Source of the DNA: Akkermansiaceae bacterium
Lineage (GTDB): Bacteria; Verrucomicrobiota; Verrucomicrobiia; Verrucomicrobiales; Akkermansiaceae
Direction of reading: 5' to 3'
Length of the DNA: 64,000 nt
Assembly: GCA_903826205.1 (NCBI GenBank)
Contig: CAIKDP010000114.1
Coordinates: forward strand, 1 to 64,000
In this document: positions 48,610 through 56,907 of the stretch, one piece after another
How the letters are laid out: each line of letters opens with the position of its first letter
How positions within the stretch are numbered: position 1 is the stretch's first letter
Position numbers and translations under genes: made by a program
The notes under the pieces: generated by a model
The model's database searches: none
What the model was told of the DNA's origin: nothing
Seen by the model: the letters and a program-made list of their open reading frames with translations, nothing else

Positions 48610-49962
48610 ATGAAAACCAAACTATTCGGAACCGACGGCATTCGCGGCCGTGCCAATGAATATCCGATCACCGCCGAAGTGGCCCTGCTGATGGGCAAGG
48701 CGGTGGCGCGGGTGCTGCGCTCGTCCGGGCCGAACCGCAACCGGGTGCTGGTGGGCAAGGACACCCGGATCTCCGGCTACATGTTGGAAACGGCGCTCAC
48801 CAGCGGCCTGGTGTCGATGGGCATGGATGTCTTCATGGTGGGGCCGCTGCCGACGCCTGCAGTGGCTCATCTAACGAAATCGATGGGGGCCGCCGCCGGC
48901 ATCATGCTCACCGCCTCGCACAATCCGTACGAGGACAACGGCATGAAGATTTTCGGGCCGGATGGCTACAAGCTCTCGGACGAATTGGAAACGCTGATTG
49001 AGCGGCATATCCTGGGTCAGGAGCCGGAGGCCGCCCCCCTGCCGCCGCGCCAGATCGGCAAGGCCCACCGGATCGAGGATGCCCGCGGACGCTACATCGA
49101 GTTTTCCAAGCAGACCGCCGATAATGTGCCGCTTCACGGCCTCAAGGTGGTGGTCGATTGCGGGCATGGCGCGGCTTATTTCATTGCGCCGCTCATTTTC
49201 AAGGAGTTGGGAGCGGAGGTGATCGTGACCGGCTGCCAGCCGGATGGCATCAACATCAATGACGGCTGCGGCGCGCTCCACCCGGAAGCCGCCGGCGACT
49301 TGGTGCGCCGCTACAACGCCGACCTTGGCATCTCCTTCGATGGCGATGCGGACCGGGTCATATTCACCGATTCCAACGGTCAGGTGGTGAGCGGCGACCG
49401 CATTCTGGGGATGTGTGCCATCAGCCTCAAGGAGCAGGGAAAATTGCGGCATGACACCTTGGTGGCCACCGTGATGAGCAACTTGGGGCTCAAGCAGGCC
49501 ATGGCCCAACATGGCATCCGGGTCGAGACCACCGCCGTGGGCGACCGCAGCGTCATCGAGTGCATCCGCAAATACGGCTATTCGTTCGGCGGTGAAAACT
49601 CCGGCCATCTCATCTTCGCCGATCACGCCACCACCGGCGACGGCATCCTCAGCGCCTTGCAGGTGCTGCGCATGATGCATGCACGCAATGCCACCTTGGC
49701 CCAACTCGCCGCCGTCATGCAGGAATACCCGACCCAACTGGCCAACATGCCGGTGACCACCAAGCCCCCGCTCGGCTCGCTTCCCAAGTTGAAAAAGCTG
49801 ATGTCCCAGGCCAGTGAGGCGTTTGGCGATGATGGCCGGCATTTGATCCGCTATTCCGGCACCGAAAGCAAAATCCGCGTGTTGGTGGAGCACAAGGACG
49901 TCGAGCAGGTGCGCTTGTGGATCAGTAAATTCGCCGCCGTCGTTCGCGAGGAAATCGGCTGA
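48610..49962 (+). CDS. glmM: Phosphoglucosamine mutase
   Basis: LFGTDGIRGRANEYPIT, GIMLTASHNPYEDNG, DGDADRVIF. Confidence 0.96.
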   Translation: MKTKLFGTDGIRGRANEYPITAEVALLMGKAVARVLRSSGPNRNRVLVGKDTRISGYMLETALTSGLVSMGMDVFMVGPLPTPAVAHLTKSMGAAAGIMLTASHNPYEDNGMKIFGPDGYKLSDELETLIERHILGQEPEAAPLPPRQIGKAHRIEDARGRYIEFSKQTADNVPLHGLKVVVDCGHGAAYFIAPLIFKELGAEVIVTGCQPDGININDGCGALHPEAAGDLVRRYNADLGISFDGDADRVIFTDSNGQVVSGDRILGMCAISLKEQGKLRHDTLVATVMSNLGLKQAMAQHGIRVETTAVGDRSVIECIRKYGYSFGGENSGHLIFADHATTGDGILSALQVLRMMHARNATLAQLAAVMQEYPTQLANMPVTTKPPLGSLPKLKKLMSQASEAFGDDGRHLIRYSGTESKIRVLVEHKDVEQVRLWISKFAAVVREEIG

Positions 49963-49974
49963 GCTGATGCTCTT

Positions 49975-51000
49975 ATGGAAAATCTACCGCCAGACGAATG
50001 TGCGCCGCTGTCCCTGACCCGCCGCATCGCGGATTTTCCGCTAGGCAATATCCCGTTGTGGCAACACCAACTGGCAGCCGTGGCACGCGCCGGCCTGACC
50101 GTCACCGGTGGCACAGCAGGAGGACAGGCATCCTGCCTGTCATGGCCGACGGGCTTCCAGCCTGCGGTTGCATTGGCGGACGGGCGGGACGCACCGTCTT
50201 CCCTAACAGGCGGGACGCCTGTTTTCCAATCAGGCAGCGCTGATCTAACGGCATCGACCCGCCCGCCGCCCGTCACGCTCCACCCGCAAGCCTGGCTGAC
50301 CGCGCAGGATCTAACCGCCTTGGCGGCGTCCACCGCCACCACCTTGGTGGATGATTTTCTAACTCCCCTGGCATGGCGCGGGGACGCGCCTGACCCGCTG
50401 CGGACCCTGCCGGCCGCGACCTCGTTTCTAATCCGCTACCCGTGGGATTTGTTGCGGGCCAATGAGGTCCATGTGGCCGGTTTGCAGGTTCCGGATATCC
50501 AGGGTGAGGTGCATCCCTCGGCGGTGCTGGAGGGTGTTGTCAGGTTAGGTCAGGGTGCGCGGATTCTGCCCGGTGTTTTCATCGAGGGCAACGTGGTGAT
50601 CGGCGCCAAGTGCCGGATCGGGCCGAATTGTTATATCCGCGGCCACACCAGCATCGGGGATGACTGCCACATCGGCCAGGCCGTGGAGATCAAGAATTGT
50701 CTGATCCTGTCCCGCACCAACGTCGGCCATCTGTCGTATGTGGGGGATTCCGTGTTGGGTGAGGCGGTCAATTTCGGGGCCGGCACCATCGTTTCCAATT
50801 TCCGGCATGACGGCAAAAACCATCGCTCGCTGGTGGAGGGCCGCCTGGTGGATACCGGGCGCCGCAAGTTCGGCGCCATCATCGGCGACCATGTCCATAC
50901 CGGCATTCACACCGCGATCTATCCGGGCCGCAAGCTCTGGCCCCACACCAGCACCCGCCCGGGCGAAATCGTGCAACGGGATTTGTTTGGCGACGTTTGA
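49975..51000 (+). CDS. Left-handed beta-helix transferase (GlmU C-terminal-like)
   Basis: Hexapeptide repeats LEGVVRLGQGARILPGVFIEGNVVIGAKCRIGPNCYIRGHTSIGDDCHIG; N-terminal RIADFPLGNIPLWQ. Confidence 0.85.
   Translation: MENLPPDECAPLSLTRRIADFPLGNIPLWQHQLAAVARAGLTVTGGTAGGQASCLSWPTGFQPAVALADGRDAPSSLTGGTPVFQSGSADLTASTRPPPVTLHPQAWLTAQDLTALAASTATTLVDDFLTPLAWRGDAPDPLRTLPAATSFLIRYPWDLLRANEVHVAGLQVPDIQGEVHPSAVLEGVVRLGQGARILPGVFIEGNVVIGAKCRIGPNCYIRGHTSIGDDCHIGQAVEIKNCLILSRTNVGHLSYVGDSVLGEAVNFGAGTIVSNFRHDGKNHRSLVEGRLVDTGRRKFGAIIGDHVHTGIHTAIYPGRKLWPHTSTRPGEIVQRDLFGDV
50115..50235. repeat. Interspersed mini-hairpin repeat cluster inside CDS
   Basis: ACAGGC-ATCCT-GCCTGT and AACAGGC-GGGAC-GCCTGTT perfect small hairpins; encodes GGQASCLSWPTGFQPAVALADGRDAPSSLTGGTPVFQ. 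Confidence 0.75.
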
Positions 51001-51351
51001 TTCTGGTGGCGAGCCAAATCCGGCATCTCTGCCATGACACCGTCACCGCTCAAGGTCACTGTTCCGCCTAAGCCGCGGATGGGCAGCTGATAGGGTTTGC
51101 CAGCAATTTACGAAGGCAATCTAACCTTTATATGTCGTCGCTTTAGCATTATTCGCTTTGCGGGTTCTCAATGACACGCTAAAACCCTGCCATGAACGCA
51201 CAGAGTGTAGAAGCGCCTTTCGGGGCGACATTCCCCCCCTGTGTTACCACGTGTGGTGCATCCGGTGAAGATGCGTGGGAGCATGATTTGCGACAGCAAG
51301 AATTGAAAAACAGCAAAACCTAAGACCTCATCTATACCCATAGCCACCCCC

Positions 51352-54045
51352 ATGATTACCTCCCGCATCCGTTTTGTTGCAATTCCATTGGCTGTTTTCT
51401 TGTGGACGCCTGCCTTGGCCCTGACGCCGGAGCAGGTTTATGCCAAAGCAGCTCCGGCAGTACTGCATTTAAAATCAATCGATGCGGAGGGGTCCGGAAT
51501 ATTCATACTCGACGGACAGTATGTACTGACAAATCTGCATGTAGTGGCCACTGGCACACCGGTCACGATCACTGTTTCCGGTGCCGATGGCAGCGAGGGG
51601 CCCTCGTTTCCTAATGCGGTACTCCACCGCGTGCATCCTTCCCTCGATCTCGCAATCCTCAAGGTGAACACGGGAAAATTCAAACCGCAGGTTGCCGCAA
51701 TTCCATCAGCCGCAGGAGTACCGAAGCCGGGAGCCGCCTGTTTTGCCATCGCAAGTCCCGCAGGGATTGAGGGAGCCCTTACCAACACAATCACACAGGG
51801 CATTGTGAGCATGCCCCGGCGTCTGGTTGAAGGGCAGGAATACATCCAGTTTTCCGCGGCAGTGAATCCAGGCAGTTCAGGCGGCGCTCTGTTGGATTCA
51901 GAAGGAATGTTCATCGGTCTCGTGACCGCGAAGCAGGGGGGCGGCGAGGGAATCAGTTTCGCCACGCCAATTGGCGGCATGGACTGGAAAGTCTTCGTCG
52001 AACCGGCGAAGCGAACCGGGGACCGCGCCAAATATAAGCAGGCGATGGCCACCGCCACCCGGCTTCATTTTTCCGGATCTCTTGCCATGTTTGGAAATCC
52101 CGGCGGTCCTCTGCCGGAGGAACTGGCGGTGGCGGCGACCTTGTCGAGGCAAGCCCTAACGGAATTTCCCGCGGACAGTGAGGCCTTTCACTCCCTCATC
52201 GAAATCTATTATCTGGCCGGAAAAGAGGATGTTTGTCTCGCCTTGGCCCGCAGCGCCGCCAAGGTCACGGGGGAGATCGCCTTCACTGCCATCGAAGCCC
52301 GTTCATTGAGCATTCTGGGAGATGTCGATGAAGCGTGCAAAATATACAGCCGGGTACTTGCGGCCAATGACGGCAAGTCGAGTCCCGGGGTGGCCGGGGC
52401 TCTGGCTGAAATCCTCGCCAAACAAAAGGAAGTTCCATGGGCGAAGGTGGCTTATCTCGCCAAGTGGGCGCTGGTATCGCTCGACCCAAACAATACCGCC
52501 GGCAAGGGCCAATATTCAAAGCTTCTGGCGGATGCCTACAGCCACCTGCCGGAAAGCACTGCGGCCTCACTTGCTATCAAGTCGACAGGTTTCAGCAACG
52601 CGGAAATGCAGGAATTCCCCGCCAAGCCACTCCAAGCGCCGGCAGGCGCCGCGGAACTGGCCAAGGCATTCGAGCCCGCTTTCTATCGACCCTTGCTGGC
52701 CTCCTCTGCCGCGCCACTGAAGGGTCCGAAACCGACGATCCCCGCGGGGGGCGAAGATCCCAAGCCTCAATATTTCAGCACGATGCCCTCACACATCGAC
52801 CAGTTTATACCGGCGGCTGGCGGACGTCTCGGATTGCTGGTCTCGGAGGAAGCAGACAGGGTGGATGTGTTCGATGTGGCATTGGGAGACGCCATTTCAA
52901 CCACGACGTTTCCCGCAGGCACCCTGGCCAAGAAATTTGTCATCGGCGGTCTCCAGCATTGGGCTGTGGTGGACAAGGAACAATTCCGGATTGTCCGCTA
53001 TCCATTGATCGGCAAGGAAGACCCGGTGCTGATTGAGCCCAATGGCAAGCCGATTGCGTGGAATGCCATTGGAGCCGTGATGTCCTCCTATCGTGATGAC
53101 GTTGCATGGATTCTCCATCTCCAGAAAAACGGCACGGTCTCTGTCGTGATCGAAAATTTCGCGTCAGGCACCGTCCATTCCCCCGATACCAGTGCACTGC
53201 AGTCCAGTGACCTCAAACGGTGGAGCGAAAACCCGCGGCGGGGCTTCGTGACGGATGCTCCGGGCATAACCCTCGCGCCGGCCATGGGGAGTGATGTATT
53301 CCTCGCCATCGAGCCGTCCGGATTGGTGGCACGCTCACTGCCGGGCCGCCATGCTCCGTTTGGCTTGTCTTTCCCCTATTCGGACGCTCCGGCGGACAGA
53401 TTTCTCGAAGGTCGCGGCACCTTGGCGTGGAAGAACGGCAAACTTAACAACGATTGGCAAGCCGAGACATACGGCTTCGTGGGTTCTCCCGTGGCGATGG
53501 CTCCCGTTCACGGTGGTTCGCAAGTCGTTCAATTGCTCTCGACCCCCAGCGGCAGGCTCATCATTCAGATTCTGGATGCCGCCACCGGTCAGCAACGCAT
53601 TCCGTCTCAGGAAACGATCTACAAAGCTCCCCCAACGACCTCGGAATTCCATCTATCCAATAGACGGCGCTTCGTGGTGATCGCCCACCGATCCTCTCCA
53701 CGCATCGCCATTTTTGACTACCAGATGAACCAACTTCTAAGTGTTCGCCTGGACCATTGGGAAGACTTGTCCGAGCCGGTCTCCAAGTTTGACATCCAAC
53801 GCAAGCAGGGGCAAACGGTGCGCGTGCCCTTCAGGATTCCTCCAGGCGCCAAAATCGAATATCAGACGCAACCCTTCCACGGTTTCGTCATCGACGAGGC
53901 AAAGGCCGAAATCCTGATCACCGATCCGGGACCACAAATTAAAGGCCCCGTCATGAAGATGGATGTGACCGTCACTTCCGAGGCGGGATTGCGCTCGATT
54001 TATTACTGGAAGGTGCATCGGGACTCCTCGATGCCGACTGATTGA
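51352..54045 (+). CDS. Trypsin-like (S1C/DegP-type) serine protease with long C-terminal TPR/propeller-like region
   Basis: Signal peptide; YVLTNLHVV (His), SLDLAILKV (Asp), VNPGSSGGALLDSEG (Ser). Confidence 0.82.
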   Translation: MITSRIRFVAIPLAVFLWTPALALTPEQVYAKAAPAVLHLKSIDAEGSGIFILDGQYVLTNLHVVATGTPVTITVSGADGSEGPSFPNAVLHRVHPSLDLAILKVNTGKFKPQVAAIPSAAGVPKPGAACFAIASPAGIEGALTNTITQGIVSMPRRLVEGQEYIQFSAAVNPGSSGGALLDSEGMFIGLVTAKQGGGEGISFATPIGGMDWKVFVEPAKRTGDRAKYKQAMATATRLHFSGSLAMFGNPGGPLPEELAVAATLSRQALTEFPADSEAFHSLIEIYYLAGKEDVCLALARSAAKVTGEIAFTAIEARSLSILGDVDEACKIYSRVLAANDGKSSPGVAGALAEILAKQKEVPWAKVAYLAKWALVSLDPNNTAGKGQYSKLLADAYSHLPESTAASLAIKSTGFSNAEMQEFPAKPLQAPAGAAELAKAFEPAFYRPLLASSAAPLKGPKPTIPAGGEDPKPQYFSTMPSHIDQFIPAAGGRLGLLVSEEADRVDVFDVALGDAISTTTFPAGTLAKKFVIGGLQHWAVVDKEQFRIVRYPLIGKEDPVLIEPNGKPIAWNAIGAVMSSYRDDVAWILHLQKNGTVSVVIENFASGTVHSPDTSALQSSDLKRWSENPRRGFVTDAPGITLAPAMGSDVFLAIEPSGLVARSLPGRHAPFGLSFPYSDAPADRFLEGRGTLAWKNGKLNNDWQAETYGFVGSPVAMAPVHGGSQVVQLLSTPSGRLIIQILDAATGQQRIPSQETIYKAPPTTSEFHLSNRRRFVVIAHRSSPRIAIFDYQMNQLLSVRLDHWEDLSEPVSKFDIQRKQGQTVRVPFRIPPGAKIEYQTQPFHGFVIDEAKAEILITDPGPQIKGPVMKMDVTVTSEAGLRSIYYWKVHRDSSMPTD

Positions 54046-54054
54046 CCCCCCCGC

Positions 54055-56763
54055 ATGCAGCACCCCGTACCCGGCCAACGCTGGCTCTCCACCTCCGAAC
54101 CCGCCCTGGGCCTCGGCGTGGTCCGTGCCATCGCCGGCGACACCGTCGAAATCCATTATCCCGCGGCCGAGGAAACGCGGACCTATGCGTTTGGTTCCGC
54201 TCCTCTCGTCAGGGCCGGCTTCGGCCCGGGCGATGTCATCGCCGACCGCGCCGGTCTGCGGCTCACCGTCGAGTCGGTTTCATCTGACGCAGGAATTCTA
54301 ACCTATCACGGCGGTGGCCGCCACATCGTCGAGTCCGCGTTGCTCGACTCGCTCAGTTTCATGCGTCCGGACCGGCGCCTGCTTGCCGGGTTGGGCGATC
54401 ACCCGCGCGAGTTCGACCGGCGGCTTGAGGCCCTCGATTGGAACAGCCGCATCCGCCAGGCCCCATGCCGCGGCTTTGCCGGCGCCCGCATCGACCTGCT
54501 CCCGCATCAGCTTGCCATCGTCGCGGAAACCGCCGCCCGGCTCCACCCGCGCGTCCTGTTAGCGGACGAGGTGGGCCTCGGCAAGACCATAGAAGCCTGC
54601 CTCATTCTGCATCGCCTTCACCTCACCGGTCGCGCCGGGCGCATCCTGATTCTGGTGCCCGAGCCGCTGGTCCATCAGTGGTTCATCGAGCTGCTGCGCC
54701 GCTTCAACCTCCGCTTCGCCATTTATGACGATCCCCGCTGCCTCTCGCTCGAAGCCCACTCCGCCGGTTCCAATCCCTTCCTTGATTCCCAGCTCATCCT
54801 CGCCGCCACCTCCTTTCTAACGGACAGCCCCGACCGCGCCGGGCAAGCCCGCGCTGCGGACTTCGATCTTCTCATTGTGGACGAGGTGCATCACCTCGAA
54901 TGGTTGCCTAACCAACCATCCGCCGCTTACGCCATGGTCGAGTCCCTGGCCCGGCAAATCCCGGCGCTGCTGTTGCTCACCGCCACGCCCCAACAATTAG
55001 GTCCTGCCGGCCACTTCGCCCGCCTGCGCCTGCTGGATCCGGACCGCTATGCCGATCTCGGGGCGTTTCTTGAGGAAACCCGCTCCTACGCCCCGCTCGC
55101 CGCCGCGGTGGAAACCCTGATAGACGGTGAAGTGCCGGCTTCCATCGAAGGATTCACCCACCGTTCGCCCCGCGCCGCCGCCTATCTAACGGCCCTGCGC
55201 GCCGGGGATGTCGCCGCCCGCGCGCCACTCATCGCCGAGTTGATCGACTTGTTTGGCACCGGACGCGTGCTGTTCCGCAACACCCGCGACCAACTCACCG
55301 GTTTTCCCCAACGTCAACCCCACCTCCATCCGCTGGCACCCGGCGCCTGCCCCTACCTCTGGCTCGCCGGGTTGCTCCGCTCCCTGCCGGAAAATGACAA
55401 GGTGCTGCTCATCACCAGTTCGCCCGAGGCCGCCATCGCGGTGCAGGCAAAACTCCTCGCGCTAATCCACGTCGATTCCGCCCTCTTTCACGAGGACCTG
55501 AGCCTCCTCCAACGCGATCGCAATGCCGCCTGGTTCGCCGACCCCGAAGGCGCCCGTATCCTGATCTGTTCGGAGATCGGCAGCGAGGGCCGCAACTTCC
55601 AGTTCGCCCGCCATCTGGTTCTCTTCGGTTTGCCCCGCGATCCTGAGTTGTTAGAACAACGCATCGGGCGCCTCGACCGCATCGGCCAGACCGGTGCCAT
55701 CCACATTCATGTTCCCTACGGTATCCATAGTAGATCCGAACTCCATGCCCGCTGGCTCCACGACGGACTCGACGCCTTCACCCGCCCGCTCAAGGGTGCC
55801 ACCGCCCTGGCCACCGTCCTGCTGCCCGAGCTCGACGCCTTGCAAAACGCGTCCGCGGAATCCAGGAAGTTCCAAACATTCCTGGGCCGCAGCCGTGATC
55901 TCAAGGCAAGCGTCGCCCGTGAACTCGCCTCCGGCCACGACCGCCTGCTCGAACTCGGCGCACCCACCGCTGCTAAAATCACCGGATTGTTAGCTGCGAT
56001 TCAGGCGGGCGATGCCGACCCGCGCTTTGAGCGGTTTGCCCTTTGGCTGTTTGACCACCTCGGCCTTGATGTTGCCGATCTCTTCCACCGTAGCTACCAC
56101 TTGCAACGCGGCCAACGCCACAGTGAGACGTTTGCCGATCTGCCGCCTGACGGACTTGTCGGCACCTTCGATCGTGCCACTGCCCTGGCCCGCGAGGATC
56201 TCGATTTCCTCACCCGTGACCATCCCGTCATCCTCGGCGCTTTGGAACATCTCATCGACAGCGAATACGGCAATGCTTCCTTCGCCCATTGGAAGGCCGG
56301 CCAGGGCAAGGCCATCCTGCTGGAATGCGCGTTCGTGTTAGAGGGGATCGCGCCCACCCGCCTGCACCTCGACCGCTTCCTGCCACCCACCACCCTCCGT
56401 ATCCTGGTGGATCACCACGGCAACAGCGTGGACGTCGCCCCGCCCACCGCCGTGCTGGTGCCCGGTGATTCCCGTCGTCTGATCTATCAGGAATCCTTCC
56501 GCCTCGAAATCTTCCCCAAAATGCTTGCCGCCGCCGGCGCGCTTGCCACCGCCGCCGCAGTCGCCCCCGCGGAGGTCGCCCGCCACCTTGCCGCCACCAC
56601 GCTCGGCGCGGAACTCGAGCGCCTTGCCGATCTCGCCACGCGCAACCCCCAGGTCTCCGCCAACGAGTTGGCCGCCTTGCGGGCCCTGCGCGACGAGTCC
56701 CTAACGGCTCTGGCCACCCCGCGCCTGCGCCTTGATGCCCTGCGTCTCATCTGGCGGACGTAG
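54055..56763 (+). CDS. rapA: SNF2-family helicase, RapA-like
   Basis: DLLPHQLAIVAETAARLHPRVLLADEVGLGKTIEACLIL, VDEVHHLEW, GSEGRNFQFARHLVLFGLPRDPELLEQRIGRLDRIGQT. Confidence 0.9.
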   Translation: MQHPVPGQRWLSTSEPALGLGVVRAIAGDTVEIHYPAAEETRTYAFGSAPLVRAGFGPGDVIADRAGLRLTVESVSSDAGILTYHGGGRHIVESALLDSLSFMRPDRRLLAGLGDHPREFDRRLEALDWNSRIRQAPCRGFAGARIDLLPHQLAIVAETAARLHPRVLLADEVGLGKTIEACLILHRLHLTGRAGRILILVPEPLVHQWFIELLRRFNLRFAIYDDPRCLSLEAHSAGSNPFLDSQLILAATSFLTDSPDRAGQARAADFDLLIVDEVHHLEWLPNQPSAAYAMVESLARQIPALLLLTATPQQLGPAGHFARLRLLDPDRYADLGAFLEETRSYAPLAAAVETLIDGEVPASIEGFTHRSPRAAAYLTALRAGDVAARAPLIAELIDLFGTGRVLFRNTRDQLTGFPQRQPHLHPLAPGACPYLWLAGLLRSLPENDKVLLITSSPEAAIAVQAKLLALIHVDSALFHEDLSLLQRDRNAAWFADPEGARILICSEIGSEGRNFQFARHLVLFGLPRDPELLEQRIGRLDRIGQTGAIHIHVPYGIHSRSELHARWLHDGLDAFTRPLKGATALATVLLPELDALQNASAESRKFQTFLGRSRDLKASVARELASGHDRLLELGAPTAAKITGLLAAIQAGDADPRFERFALWLFDHLGLDVADLFHRSYHLQRGQRHSETFADLPPDGLVGTFDRATALAREDLDFLTRDHPVILGALEHLIDSEYGNASFAHWKAGQGKAILLECAFVLEGIAPTRLHLDRFLPPTTLRILVDHHGNSVDVAPPTAVLVPGDSRRLIYQESFRLEIFPKMLAAAGALATAAAVAPAEVARHLAATTLGAELERLADLATRNPQVSANELAALRALRDESLTALATPRLRLDALRLIWRT

Positions 56764-56907
56764 GGCTGGCGCATAGGGAGTTAGGATATTCGTATCCCCC
56801 CGCCAGGGAGATACTTCTGCTGTATCAGACATCGTGTCCGCCGCCAAGCGGATTGAAGACAACGACACGAATGTCGTTGCTCCTCACGCCGCCAAAAATC
56901 CTCATGG

